Positions 34,392-44,078 of a stretch of 64,000 bases of DNA are shown here, piece by piece. The notes under the pieces were generated by a model. The model made no database searches. It saw nothing but the letters and a program-made list of their open reading frames with translations, and had not been told where the DNA came from. Made by a program: the position numbers and the translations under genes. Every line of letters begins with the position of its first letter. The stretch's first letter is position 1. This stretch comes from Pseudomonas fluorescens. GTDB lineage: Bacteria; Pseudomonadota; Gammaproteobacteria; Pseudomonadales; Pseudomonadaceae. The stretch covers positions 3,721,001-3,785,000 of the forward strand of contig NZ_CP015637.1 of the NCBI RefSeq assembly GCF_001708445.1. Direction: 5' to 3'.

Positions 34392-35914
34392 TGAAAAGCC
34401 TGTTTACCCCATTACCCCATCCCCTGACCTATGCCGAGACCTTGCTCGGCTGGTTCTGCCGACTGGGCCATGAACACGACGAAACCACGCTGGCGGACTT
34501 GTGCGTGACCGGCGCTGCGCAACTGAGCCAGTGTGAACTCAGCCAGCTGTACCTGTTCGATGAGCCGGCGGGCAGGCTTGAGCTGATCGCCCAGCATCTC
34601 CACGGGGCACTGCCGCCGGGCGACCCAGCGTCGGGCCCTGGCTCCCAGCATGAACCTCTGTTGCACTACGTGCTGACCCAAGGGCAGCCCCTTACCCTGG
34701 ATGACCTGAGCCAGTGCGTGCATGACACCGGGTTCCTGCCGGCAGTGGCGCAGCCTTGGCATTGCCTGTCCTGCATACCGCTGCTGGGGCGCAGCAAAAC
34801 CATCATGGGGGTATTGCTGTGCGCCAGCCCGCGCCCAGCCCAATTGCAAGGTTATGTTGCCTCGCTGGCGCGCCTTGGCGGCTTCGCGCTGGCGCAATTG
34901 AGCCTGTTGCGACGGATGCAGCCCGCATCGGAGGTCACCCGGCTCAAATCGAGAGCGCCCGCCACTCGTGTGTACGGCTTGATCGGCAACAGTGTCGCGA
35001 TGAACGAGACCTGCCGCTTGATCGGTAAGGTCCTGCACACGCCGTACACCGTGTTGCTGCGTGGCGAGACCGGTACCGGCAAGGAAGTGGTGGCGCGGGC
35101 CATCCACGCCGCCGGGCCGCGCAGCGCTAAAGCGTTCGTGGTGCAGAACTGCGCCGCGTTTCCGGAAGGCCTGTTGGAGAGCGAGCTGTTCGGCTACCGC
35201 AAGGGCGCATTTACCGGGGCCCAGCGCGACCACGTCGGGTTATTTGATGCAGCCCATGGCGGCACGCTGCTGTTGGATGAAATCGGTGACATGCCGCTCT
35301 CACTGCAGGCCAAGTTGCTGCGCGTTTTGCAGGAAGGAGAAGTGCGTCCGCTGGGGGCCAATGCTTCCCATAAGGTCGATGTCCGCATCATCGCGGCGAC
35401 TCACCGTGACCTGCTTGCCATGGTGGCCCAGGGGACCTTCCGCGAAGACCTGTATTACCGGCTGGCGCAGTTTCCCATCGAGTTGCCGGCGCTGCGTGAG
35501 CGCGACGGCGACGCGCTGCAACTGGCGCGTCATTTCGCCGACGAGGCCTGTATGGCACTCGGTCGGCCAGCTGTTGGCTGGTCAAGCGCGGCCCTGGATC
35601 AACTGACGAGTCATGGCTTCCCCGGCAATGTCCGCGAACTCAAGTGCCTGGTGGAGCGCGCGGTGCTGCTGTGTGATGACGGTGTGATCCTGCCGCTGCA
35701 CCTGGCGCTGTCGCCGCGAACGGAGGCCGCTGTAGAGACCACATTACGCCAGCGCCTGGAGAGGGTGGAGCGCATGGTCCTGATCGATTGCCTGCAGAAG
35801 AACCGTGGTAATCGAACACGCACCGCCCGTGAGCTGGGCGTCGCTCGCCGCACGCTGCTCTACCGGCTTGCCCGCTTGAATATTCCTGTTGGTGAAGCCA
35901 AGGGGGAGTGCTGA
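34388..35914 (+). CDS. Sigma-54-dependent transcriptional activator (Sfa2/VasH-like)
   Basis: 508 residues: an N-terminal GAF-like sensor domain (1-170), an AAA+ domain with Walker A GETGTGKE (226-233) and the sigma-54 contact loop GAFTGA (273-278), and a C-terminal Fis-type helix-turn-helix (GNRTRTARELGVARRTLLYR). This is the enhancer-binding protein of H2-type T6SS clusters and probably activates hcp and related promoters with RpoN. No receiver domain is present, so control is not by a two-component kinase. Confidence 0.93.
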   Translation: MMKSLFTPLPHPLTYAETLLGWFCRLGHEHDETTLADLCVTGAAQLSQCELSQLYLFDEPAGRLELIAQHLHGALPPGDPASGPGSQHEPLLHYVLTQGQPLTLDDLSQCVHDTGFLPAVAQPWHCLSCIPLLGRSKTIMGVLLCASPRPAQLQGYVASLARLGGFALAQLSLLRRMQPASEVTRLKSRAPATRVYGLIGNSVAMNETCRLIGKVLHTPYTVLLRGETGTGKEVVARAIHAAGPRSAKAFVVQNCAAFPEGLLESELFGYRKGAFTGAQRDHVGLFDAAHGGTLLLDEIGDMPLSLQAKLLRVLQEGEVRPLGANASHKVDVRIIAATHRDLLAMVAQGTFREDLYYRLAQFPIELPALRERDGDALQLARHFADEACMALGRPAVGWSSAALDQLTSHGFPGNVRELKCLVERAVLLCDDGVILPLHLALSPRTEAAVETTLRQRLERVERMVLIDCLQKNRGNRTRTARELGVARRTLLYRLARLNIPVGEAKGEC

Positions 35915-35941
35915 ATGCCTTGTGTCTATGGGAGATACCCG

Positions 35942-36073
35942 ATGCCTGATCGTCTGTGGCAAGCCATGTTGCTTGTGTTGTGTGTGCTGGGCGGCTGTAA
36001 CGCCAATTATGTCTTCGATGATGCTGACTACCGTCCGTTGGGCGACCCGCAAGCGACCAGTCGCGGCCAGTGA
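35942..36073 (+). CDS. Tiny T6SS-associated lipoprotein (OrfX position)
   Basis: Only 43 residues: a signal peptide with hydrophobic core LLVLCV, a lipobox LGGC (cysteine about residue 19), and a 24-residue mature tail (NANYVFDDADYRPLGDPQ...). ATG 35942 has GGAG 8 bases upstream, which supports translation. It occupies the place between the sigma-54 activator and the FHA protein where the P. aeruginosa H2-T6SS has its small orfX. Function unknown. Confidence 0.7.
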   Translation: MPDRLWQAMLLVLCVLGGCNANYVFDDADYRPLGDPQATSRGQ

Positions 36074-36088
36074 ATGGAGGACCCGAGC

Positions 36089-37279
36089 ATGCAACTGGTA
36101 TTTGAAGTGTATGACGGCGCTGGCACCGAGCCGCTGGCCGGCGCTCGCAAGACGTTTGCCGGTGTCGGCGGTGTGATCGGTCGCGGGGCCGGTTGCGACT
36201 GGGTGATCCCCGATGCCAGTCGACTGTTGTCCAGTCACCATGGGCTGGTGAGCTACCGTGAAGGTCGCTACTTTCTGACGGACATCAGCAGCAATGGCAT
36301 TTGCGTGGCCGACAGTGGTGAACGCCTGAATAAAGGGCAGGCGCGACTGATCGCCGACGGTGATCTTTTTCAACTGGGGGCATTGGCGATACGCGCAAGG
36401 CTTATCGAGCCGCCGGCCCCGCCCGGCGCGCGGCGATTTACGGCACCGGGGCCGATTCCCGACGATGCTTTCCTGGCCCTGGACCCCATGCAGGCGCTGG
36501 ATGATGAGGACCTCACCCATCCGTCATTGGACGGGCTGGACGCATTGAGTACTGTCGCCCAAGAACCGGGGCCGTGGATGACTCACAGCGCGGCGGACCG
36601 AGACCATCTGGTCTTGCCTCGATGGGTGGAGCCCGACCTGGAGGTGCCGCCGAGCCCGCAGGTTGTCACTGCGCCAGCGGACAACGAGTCCTTTTGGACG
36701 CAGTTTGCGGCAGCGCTGGGGATCCGCCTCGACGACGTTGACAGGCCAGCGCGAGAGGCATTGGCGATCAAGGTCGCCGGCTTGCTCAAGCTGAGTATCG
36801 AGGGGTTGCAGCACAACCTGCGCACCTGCGACGAACTGAAAAGTGAATCGAACCTGGCGCCCGCCGCTCCCGTTGTGAACAGCCCAAACCCCCTAAGGCA
36901 GTGCGCGGATGCCGAGACGGCGTTGGCCGCATTGTTGGGCATCAGCGAATTTGGCCAACTGCCCGCCGACCTGGCGATCACTCAAGTGCACCGGGATATG
37001 CAGACGCATCAGATTGCATTGCTGGCGGCATGTCGTGCCGCGGCGCGCAGCGCGCGGGAAGCGTTCGCCCCCAGCTATCTGCTGCTGTGTTTCGAGCGCC
37101 AGGACAAATCGCCCCGGTTCAACACCGACGGTGCCCAATGGCGCGCCTATCAACGTCACTACCAGCGCCTGGTCGAGGCTGAACCGCTCACGGGACACCT
37201 GTTGGGCAAGGACTTCGCCAGAGCCTATGACGAGCAGGTCCGCCTGATCTCCACCCTTCATGTGGACTACCCGGGATGA
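36089..37279 (+). CDS. tagH: T6SS-associated FHA-domain protein (TagH/Fha)
   Basis: 396 residues from ATG 36089, with GGAGG eight bases upstream; a reading from 36074 adds five residues. Residues 1-100 form a forkhead-associated domain (GGVIGRGAGCDWVIPDASR with the phosphothreonine-binding arginine, then SSHHGLVSY). A longer helical C-terminal region typical of TagH follows. It would recognise a threonine phosphorylated by the kinase at 44075-44911 and so link phosphorylation to assembly. Confidence 0.9.
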   Translation: MQLVFEVYDGAGTEPLAGARKTFAGVGGVIGRGAGCDWVIPDASRLLSSHHGLVSYREGRYFLTDISSNGICVADSGERLNKGQARLIADGDLFQLGALAIRARLIEPPAPPGARRFTAPGPIPDDAFLALDPMQALDDEDLTHPSLDGLDALSTVAQEPGPWMTHSAADRDHLVLPRWVEPDLEVPPSPQVVTAPADNESFWTQFAAALGIRLDDVDRPAREALAIKVAGLLKLSIEGLQHNLRTCDELKSESNLAPAAPVVNSPNPLRQCADAETALAALLGISEFGQLPADLAITQVHRDMQTHQIALLAACRAAARSAREAFAPSYLLLCFERQDKSPRFNTDGAQWRAYQRHYQRLVEAEPLTGHLLGKDFARAYDEQVRLISTLHVDYPG

Positions 37280-37770
37280 TGATCATGTATCGAGCCGCCG
37301 TTGCATCCATGCTGGTGGTATTCAGCCTGTTGACCGGGTGCAGCACCCTGTCGCCTTTTTCTACCGTGACCAAGCTGGACCTGAAGCTGGTCGCCAGCGA
37401 TCAGGTCAACCCCGACCTGCACGGGCGTCCCTCGCCGATCGTGGTGCACTTGCTCGAGCTGCGCCATCCCGTGGCCTTCGAGAACGCCGATTTTTTCAGC
37501 CTTTACGGGCGTGCCGAGCAAGCCTTGCCCAAGGACTGGGTAAGCAGCGAGGAGCTGGAAATGCGCCCCGGCGAACGGCTGGAGCTCAAGCTCAAGGTTG
37601 AACCGCAGAGCCGTTATGTGGGGGTGCTGGCCGCCTATCGAGACCTGCCCCATGTGCAGTGGCGAATGGTGGTGTCGCTTAATCCGCAGAAACTGACCCG
37701 GGCCAGCCTGGTGCTTGACAAGGCTGGCATCCGGGTCGCCAACCCGATTTCTGGTGCGAGGCAGGATTGA
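37276..37770 (+). CDS. tssJ: T6SS outer-membrane lipoprotein TssJ
   Basis: 164 residues with a lipobox SLLTGC (cysteine 22) and the TssJ beta-sandwich features (LDLKLVASDQVNPD, PIVVHLLELRHP, FENADFFSLY). It anchors the TssJLM membrane complex to the outer membrane. It overlaps the FHA gene by 4 bp, and the next gene starts 1 bp after its stop. The ATG at 37276 gives a slightly long signal; an internal ATG (37285) is possible. Confidence 0.93.
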   Translation: MMIMYRAAVASMLVVFSLLTGCSTLSPFSTVTKLDLKLVASDQVNPDLHGRPSPIVVHLLELRHPVAFENADFFSLYGRAEQALPKDWVSSEELEMRPGERLELKLKVEPQSRYVGVLAAYRDLPHVQWRMVVSLNPQKLTRASLVLDKAGIRVANPISGARQD

Positions 37771-37771
37771 T

Positions 37772-39100
37772 ATGCTCGTTCATAAAGTCATTTGGCAGGA
37801 AGGCATGTTGTTGCGGCCCCAGCACCTGCAACACAACGATCGTTACTACAACCAGCAACTCAACCGCACCCGCCTGCTGGGCTGCGACACCTGGGGTTTC
37901 ATCACCCTTGAAATCGACCTGCAGTACCTGCGCCTGGGCAAGATCGTCGTCAACCAAGCCAGTGGTGTATTACCCGACGGCAGCCTCTTCGAGTTGAGTG
38001 CCGCCATGGAGCCGCTGGTCCTGCAGGTACCTGCCAACGCGGGCAGGCAAGGGATCTATCTTGCGTTGCCGTTGACGACCCACAACCAGATCGAGGCGCG
38101 CAAGCAGGACCAGGCCGATGTCTGGGCACGCTATATCACCTGGCCGATGGACGTTGGCGACTCCAATGCCGGTATCGATTTACGTTGTCAGATTCACTGC
38201 GGCCGTCCGGACCTGCGCCTGCTGCTGGGGGAGCATCACAGTGACCAGGCGTGTGTGATGCTCAAGGTCGCCCAGGTTGTGGATTGCACGGATGAAGAGG
38301 GCGTGAGCCTGGACCCGGAGTTCAGCCCGACCTTCATGTATGTCCAGGGATCGGCTTATGTATCGTCGTGCCTCAAGGAGGTGATCAGCCTGCTGGCCTG
38401 CCGAGGCGACGCCATTGCAGAGCGTATCCAGGGCAACGGTGCCGCCGCCGGTTCGCAGATCGGCGACTTTCTGATGCTGCAACTGGTCAATCGTTGCGAG
38501 TGGGTCCTGCGTCACTATCTGGGCCAGGTTCAGGTTCGTCCGGAAACGGTGTTCCGCGAGTGCCTGTCGATGCTCGGTGAGTTATCGACGTTCGCCCATG
38601 ACAGCAAGCGTGCCCCGTTGGACGTGCGGTATCGGCATAACGACCAGGGCGCCAGCTTTCGTGGGCTGATGGAGGGCATTCGCTCCATGCTGTCGATGGT
38701 GCTGGAGCAGCATGCCATGGAGCTCGCGCTGCAACAGCGTCAATACGGCGTGCTGGTATGCCAGGTGAGCGACCTCAAGCTGCTCGGCAGCGCGACCTTC
38801 ATCCTGACGGCCAGCGCGCAGTGTGATTCGGATGAGCTTCGTCACCGTTTGCCGGCGCATCTGAAGATCGGCCCGGTGGAGCGTATACGCGAACTGGTCA
38901 ACCTGCATCTGGCGGGCATCAAGGTCAAGCCGCTGCCGGTGGCACCGCGACAGTTGCCGTTCCATGCCGGCAAAACCTATTTCATGCTCGAACTCAGCGC
39001 CCGGGACATCACGCAACTGGAGCATTCGGGTGGGTTTGCCTTCCATGTCGGCGGCGAGTTTGCCGAGCTTGAACTCACCTTCTGGGCCATCAGGAACTGA
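37772..39100 (+). CDS. tssK: T6SS baseplate adaptor TssK
   Basis: 442 residues, normal TssK length, beginning VIWQEGMLLRPQHLQHNDRY, the most conserved TssK segment. It trimerises and connects the baseplate wedges to the membrane complex. ATG 37772 lies just behind the tssJ stop. The C-terminal LPFHAGKTYFMLEL segment is the usual adaptor region. No unusual feature. Confidence 0.95.
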   Translation: MLVHKVIWQEGMLLRPQHLQHNDRYYNQQLNRTRLLGCDTWGFITLEIDLQYLRLGKIVVNQASGVLPDGSLFELSAAMEPLVLQVPANAGRQGIYLALPLTTHNQIEARKQDQADVWARYITWPMDVGDSNAGIDLRCQIHCGRPDLRLLLGEHHSDQACVMLKVAQVVDCTDEEGVSLDPEFSPTFMYVQGSAYVSSCLKEVISLLACRGDAIAERIQGNGAAAGSQIGDFLMLQLVNRCEWVLRHYLGQVQVRPETVFRECLSMLGELSTFAHDSKRAPLDVRYRHNDQGASFRGLMEGIRSMLSMVLEQHAMELALQQRQYGVLVCQVSDLKLLGSATFILTASAQCDSDELRHRLPAHLKIGPVERIRELVNLHLAGIKVKPLPVAPRQLPFHAGKTYFMLELSARDITQLEHSGGFAFHVGGEFAELELTFWAIRN

Positions 39101-39105
39101 ACACT

Positions 39106-39972
39106 ATGACCACGGACCGTGAATACCCACAGGACGAAAAAACTGTCCTGCTTGATCGTGAAGGACGGGGGCCGGCGCAGGGCGCGATCACCGATTTCCC
39201 CACGCCACCGCGCTTCGAGCAATTGGAAGACCGAATGATCTACGCGGCCCGCTTGCAGGGCGCGCAGACCTTCAATATGGGGCTTAACCCGCTGGTTGCG
39301 GTCGCTTGGGAATTACTCGCGGAGGTGGCCCGGCTCAGGAACCATGGCGGTCGGGAAAGCTTGCAAACACTGAATGATCGGCTGTCGGAAGGGGTCACCC
39401 AATTCGAGACCCGTGCCTTACATGAGGGGAGCGAAAACGGCCAGGTCATGTCGGCGCGTTATGTGTTGTGCAGCGTGATCGACGAAGCGGTGGTGACCAC
39501 CGCCTGGGGCAGTCGCAGCGACTGGTCGAAGGTCAGCCTGCTGAGCCGCTTCCATAACGAAACGTTCGGCGGCGAAAAGTTTTTCCAGCTGCTGGAGCGA
39601 CTGTCCCGAGACCCGGTCAAGCACATTGCGCTGCTGGAATTGATGTACCTGTGCCTGGCGATGGGGTTTGAGGGTAAATATCGGGTCATGGAGCGTGGCG
39701 TGCTGCAACTTGAAGCGGTGCGCGATGCCTTGTATCGCCAGGTCAGGCATGTCCGGGGCACGCCGCTGCCTGTCTCTGTATTACCGCCACGGGTGGAGCC
39801 CGTACGCCATAAAGCCCCGCGCAAGCTGCCGACCCTTTGGGTTGGAATCCTTTGCCTGGGCTGCATGCTGGCGATCTATTCGGGGTTTGCCTGGGTATTG
39901 GGCAAAGAGCGCACACAGGTGCTGCAACCTTTTCAAATTTCGGCGCCGGATCTGACTCGGACGCCCCTGTAA
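39106..39972 (+). CDS. tssL: T6SS inner-membrane protein TssL (DotU/IcmH)
   Basis: 288 residues: a cytoplasmic hook domain (NPLVAVAWELLAEVARLR, SVIDEAVVTTAWG, SRFHNETFGGEKFF) and a single C-terminal transmembrane helix around 243-263 (LWVGILCLGCMLAIYSGFAW). No OmpA-like peptidoglycan domain is fused, so this is the short form of TssL. It forms the inner-membrane core with TssM, encoded 15 bp downstream. Confidence 0.94.
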   Translation: MTTDREYPQDEKTVLLDREGRGPAQGAITDFPTPPRFEQLEDRMIYAARLQGAQTFNMGLNPLVAVAWELLAEVARLRNHGGRESLQTLNDRLSEGVTQFETRALHEGSENGQVMSARYVLCSVIDEAVVTTAWGSRSDWSKVSLLSRFHNETFGGEKFFQLLERLSRDPVKHIALLELMYLCLAMGFEGKYRVMERGVLQLEAVRDALYRQVRHVRGTPLPVSVLPPRVEPVRHKAPRKLPTLWVGILCLGCMLAIYSGFAWVLGKERTQVLQPFQISAPDLTRTPL

Positions 39973-39987
39973 CGCTGGGAGCAATGA

Positions 39988-42900
39988 ATGAACGCATTCT
40001 TCAAGGGCGCGGGCACCGTGCTGGCTACGATTTGGGTCTGGAGCTTGTTGCTGGTGCTTTCAGTCGCGCTGTTGGTATGGTTTTTCGGACCCTTGCTCGC
40101 GGTGGACGGGTATCGGTTCTGGGCCGCACCGACATCGCGCCTGTTGACCGTCTGCGTGGTGTTTCTGTTGTGGGGGCTGGCGATGGTCCTGGCCGGCGGG
40201 CGCCGCGCCGCGCGGCTGAAAAAGCCCGGACACCAGGCGCATCATGAGCAACAGGGGCGCATCGAGGACGAGCAGAAACAAGTGCGTGGCCGCTTCAGGG
40301 AGGCGCTACATACCCTGAAAACCTCTGGCCGGTATGCTGAACGCAGCGAGCGTTGGCGTGATGAGCTGCCCTGGTACCTGTTGATCGGCGAGGCGGGCAG
40401 TGGCAAGACGCGCTTGCTGGCGGCCAGTGGGTTGCCGTTTCCGCTGGACCGTGTCGAGCCGAGTTCGACGGGCCAGACCCGCTACTGTGATTGGTACTTT
40501 GCCGACGACGCGGTGCTGGTCGATACCGCCGGACGCTACCTGACGCAACCGGACGGTGCCGTGGATGCCGCGGGCTGGTTGACCTTGCTCAGGCTGCTCA
40601 GGGCGCGACGCCAGGTCCGCCCGCTCAATGGTGTCGTGGTGACCTTGTCGATGGAAACGCTGGTTGGCAGCCACCCGCTGGATCTGGACCATCACGCCCG
40701 TCACATTCACACGCGCTTGCAGGAAATCCAGCAGACGTTGCATGTCGATGTGCCGATCTACCTGGTCCTGACCCAGGCCGATCGGTTGACGGGGTTTGCC
40801 GAATACTTCGACTCACCCCAGGCCGACGCCGCCGAAGGCGTACTGGGTGAACAGCTGATCACCGGCAAGGCCGGCACTGAAGTCACCCAGGTGCGCCAGG
40901 CGTTCGAGACGCTGCTGCAACGCCTGGGGGGTGAGTTGATTCAGCGCTTGCACGCGCAGCGCAGTGTTGAGCAGCGCGGGCTGACACTCGACTTTCCGCA
41001 ACAGATGGCGCGAGTCGGCGAACGCCTGTGCGCATTTATCGAGCTGGCTTTTTCCGCGCATCGTTATCAACGTATCAACGGACTGCGCGGGTTCTATTTG
41101 ACCTGCGCCGGTGAGCGCGGCTCGCACTTCATCCAGGGCTTGTTCAACCGGGTGATATTTGCCGAGGCCGGCCTCGCCGGTCTGCAGGGCCAGGAGCAGC
41201 AGCGCATACGTCGCCGGCAAATCGGCGTGGCCGTGGCCGCAACCCTGGTCATCGGTGCGGCGGGTTGGCTGTGGATGCACAGTTATTCGGTCAACCATCA
41301 TCGCTTGCAGCAACTGGCCAACCTGGCGACGCCAGTTGCCTTGCCACTTGGTACGGACGCGACGCTGGCCGTGTTGCCGCTGCTGGATGCACGGCGGGCG
41401 GCGATCCAGGTTTTCCCCGCAGTGCAGGACGTGCCACTGGTGGAACGTGCAGGCTTGTATCAGGGAGAAGCGAGTCAGCCGGTGCTGGACAGCGCGTATG
41501 AGCAGGCCCTGCAACAGCAGTTATTGCCACGGGTGACCGAGTTGCTCGAAGAGCAGGTGCGTTCGAGCCTGGATGATCGCGAGCGGCTGTTGGACAACCT
41601 GCGTGCCTACCTGATGCTCACCTTGCGCGAGCGCCGTGATACGGCTTGGCTGGCGCAGCGAGTGGCTGGCCATTGGTCGGCACGTTATGCGGGCGATACG
41701 TCGACACAGCACCGCCTGAATGTGCACCTGGCGCAGTTGCTTGGGCAATCGTTCGTGGCACCGGTGGATGATCAACTGGTTGCCCTGGCGCGCCAGGCAT
41801 TGCGCGGTGAGTCGTTGGCCGATGTGATCTACCGGGTGCTGCGCGAGCAGTCGCGTAACCTGGAACCCTTGCGCTTTGCCGAGGGCAAGGTATTTGCCGC
41901 CATCGATCATCCGATCCCCGGGTTCTACACAAAACGGTATTTGCAGTATTTCGAGACGCAGGGGCCGCGATTGGTGAATGCCATTGCCCAGGACAATTGG
42001 GTGCTGGGTGAAGGGACGGACTTGAGTGCCATGGATTTACGCCGGCTGATGCTTGAGCTCGAGCAGCGTTACTTCAGCGAGTACGCCGACGCCTGGAGTG
42101 AGGCATTGGGCCAGGTCAGCCTGCAGGCGACTGACGGCCTCAGGCAAGGTGCCGAGCAACTTGCCAGCTTGACGTCCGCCCAGTCGCCCGTGATCCAGCT
42201 GTTGCAGTTGGTCAGGGAAAATACCCGCTTGCTCCCTGTCAGCGAGCGACTGGATGAGGTGACGCGCCAGATCGGTGAGGTGGGCGCGGTGGCGCAGTTG
42301 GCAAGCGACGCGCTAATGGAGCAGTTGCCGCCGGATTCGGCCCGGCGTGCGTTGCAGCGCCGCTTCGAACCGTTGCACCAGATGCTGGACGAGCGGCAAA
42401 ACCCCGGTGCCGAGTTAAGCCAGGCCCTGCGTCTGGCCGACGAGTTGCACCTGCAACTGACGGCCCTGAACCGTGAGAGTGCGCCGGAGCAGGCGGCCTT
42501 CCAAAAGGCTATACGGCGCATGGAGGGCCAGCAGGATGTGCTGGGCAATTTGCGTGACGCTGCTGCGCGTCTGCCACTGCCGCTGTCTGCCTGGTTCGAG
42601 GCCATTGCCGATGATGTCTGGCGCCACTGGTTGGACGAGGCCTATGTGTATGTGAACCAGCGCTATCAAAGCGAGGTATACGGTGTGTATGCCAAGGCCA
42701 TTCGCCAGCGGTACCCGTTCAATGCCCACGGTACCAGCGATGTGGCGCTCAGTGATTTCACCGATTTTTTCAAGCCTCGAGGTGTGATGGCGCGGTTCTA
42801 TGACAGTTACCTGCGCCCGTTTGTCAGCACCGAGGGCAGCCGCTACCGCTTGCGCGGCCTGGACGGGCGCAGCTTTCCGACATCACGTGCTTTCCTGGAC

Positions 42901-43350
42901 CAACTGGCGAAGGCGCAAGTGATCCGGCGCGGTTTTTTTTCCGAGGAACAAGGAGGCTTGTCCGTGCGCTTTACCCTGGCCCCCTACAGCCTGGACCAGG
43001 CGGTCAGTCGCGCCATCCTGCGTATTGGCGATCAACAACTGGAATATCGCCACGGCCCCATCGTGCCCATGGCGTTTCATTGGCCCACCGAGGCCGACAA
43101 CGGTCGCAGCAGCCTGGTCCTGGAGCGGGGCGCGCATCGACCCCTGGGGATCGAGAAAAACAGCGGAGATTGGTCATTGTTCCGCTTCTTCGATTTGATG
43201 CAGAGCGAGCCCGCCAATGGCCGAAACGCGCAGATACTCAAGTCTGACCTCTCGGGTTTGCGCGCCAATTACCTGTTGACCAGCCAGCGCATGCCCAACC
43301 CATTTCAAATCGCGGCCTGGCGCACGTTCCGCTTGCCGGAGCGTCTGTGA
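39988..43350 (+). CDS. tssM: T6SS inner-membrane protein TssM (IcmF)
   Basis: 1120 residues, normal for IcmF. Two transmembrane segments lie at about 11-33 and 52-70. A cytosolic GTPase-like domain follows, with Walker A GEAGSGKT (134-141). A third transmembrane helix is near 412-430, then a long periplasmic region. The intact Walker motif suggests the nucleotide-binding form of TssM. It spans the periplasm to contact TssJ. The stop overlaps the phosphatase start (GTGA). Confidence 0.95.
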   Translation: MNAFFKGAGTVLATIWVWSLLLVLSVALLVWFFGPLLAVDGYRFWAAPTSRLLTVCVVFLLWGLAMVLAGGRRAARLKKPGHQAHHEQQGRIEDEQKQVRGRFREALHTLKTSGRYAERSERWRDELPWYLLIGEAGSGKTRLLAASGLPFPLDRVEPSSTGQTRYCDWYFADDAVLVDTAGRYLTQPDGAVDAAGWLTLLRLLRARRQVRPLNGVVVTLSMETLVGSHPLDLDHHARHIHTRLQEIQQTLHVDVPIYLVLTQADRLTGFAEYFDSPQADAAEGVLGEQLITGKAGTEVTQVRQAFETLLQRLGGELIQRLHAQRSVEQRGLTLDFPQQMARVGERLCAFIELAFSAHRYQRINGLRGFYLTCAGERGSHFIQGLFNRVIFAEAGLAGLQGQEQQRIRRRQIGVAVAATLVIGAAGWLWMHSYSVNHHRLQQLANLATPVALPLGTDATLAVLPLLDARRAAIQVFPAVQDVPLVERAGLYQGEASQPVLDSAYEQALQQQLLPRVTELLEEQVRSSLDDRERLLDNLRAYLMLTLRERRDTAWLAQRVAGHWSARYAGDTSTQHRLNVHLAQLLGQSFVAPVDDQLVALARQALRGESLADVIYRVLREQSRNLEPLRFAEGKVFAAIDHPIPGFYTKRYLQYFETQGPRLVNAIAQDNWVLGEGTDLSAMDLRRLMLELEQRYFSEYADAWSEALGQVSLQATDGLRQGAEQLASLTSAQSPVIQLLQLVRENTRLLPVSERLDEVTRQIGEVGAVAQLASDALMEQLPPDSARRALQRRFEPLHQMLDERQNPGAELSQALRLADELHLQLTALNRESAPEQAAFQKAIRRMEGQQDVLGNLRDAAARLPLPLSAWFEAIADDVWRHWLDEAYVYVNQRYQSEVYGVYAKAIRQRYPFNAHGTSDVALSDFTDFFKPRGVMARFYDSYLRPFVSTEGSRYRLRGLDGRSFPTSRAFLDQLAKAQVIRRGFFSEEQGGLSVRFTLAPYSLDQAVSRAILRIGDQQLEYRHGPIVPMAFHWPTEADNGRSSLVLERGAHRPLGIEKNSGDWSLFRFFDLMQSEPANGRNAQILKSDLSGLRANYLLTSQRMPNPFQIAAWRTFRLPERL

Positions 43351-44078
43351 GCCGCCATCGCACCCCTTGGCGCAGTGCGGGGCGTACGCAGCGCGGCAAG
43401 GTCAGGGCGCGTAACGAGGACGCGTTCCTCGATTGCCCTCAACGCGGCTGTTGGGCGGTGGCGGACGGCATGGGCGGGCACCGGGCCGGGGATGTGGCCA
43501 GCCAATGGGTGGCCAGCAGCCTGGCGTCCTTGTCGGGGCAGGGTAGCCTCGATCAGCGCGTGGAAGCCGTTCGCCGATGCCTGCAATCGCTCAATTGGCA
43601 ACTGGGCCATGGGCTGAGACGCCCCGCAGGTGATCTCGACGGCACCATGGGCAGCACCGTCGTCACGCTACTGTTGGAGGGCAGTCGTGCTGCCTGTGTG
43701 TGGGCGGGAGACAGCCGTTGCTACCTGTGGCGCGGGCAGAACCTGTATCAACTGTCCCGCGACCACTCCCTGCTTCGACAATTGATGGATGAACAACAGT
43801 TGAGCCTGGAGCAGGCCCGAGCCCACCCGGATGCGCGGGCCTTGACGCGGGCCATCGGCGCCCGTGAGCCCTTGAACCTGGAAGTGCTGGAGCTCAGCAC
43901 TCGGCCAGGCGATGTGTTCCTGTTGTGCAGCGACGGTCTGTACCAGTCACTCAGTCATGGCGAGCTGGGACGTGCCTTGAGCATGGGCACGCCGCAACAG
44001 ATGGTGGACCGGTTGTTCGCCGCCGTCATGCGCGGCACGGCGCGGGACGACCTGACTGCTGTGGTGGTGCAGTCATGA
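43347..44078 (+). CDS. stp1: PP2C-type protein phosphatase of the T6SS (Stp1/PppA)
   Basis: 243 residues from GTG 43347. All PP2C signatures are present: RNEDAFLDC, ADGMGGHRAG with the metal-binding aspartate, GSTVVTLLLE, and the closing DDLTAVVV. It would remove phosphate placed by the kinase encoded by the next gene (4-bp ATGA overlap), acting on the FHA-linked switch that permits or blocks firing. Soluble, with no membrane segment. Confidence 0.93.
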   Translation: MSRHRTPWRSAGRTQRGKVRARNEDAFLDCPQRGCWAVADGMGGHRAGDVASQWVASSLASLSGQGSLDQRVEAVRRCLQSLNWQLGHGLRRPAGDLDGTMGSTVVTLLLEGSRAACVWAGDSRCYLWRGQNLYQLSRDHSLLRQLMDEQQLSLEQARAHPDARALTRAIGAREPLNLEVLELSTRPGDVFLLCSDGLYQSLSHGELGRALSMGTPQQMVDRLFAAVMRGTARDDLTAVVVQS

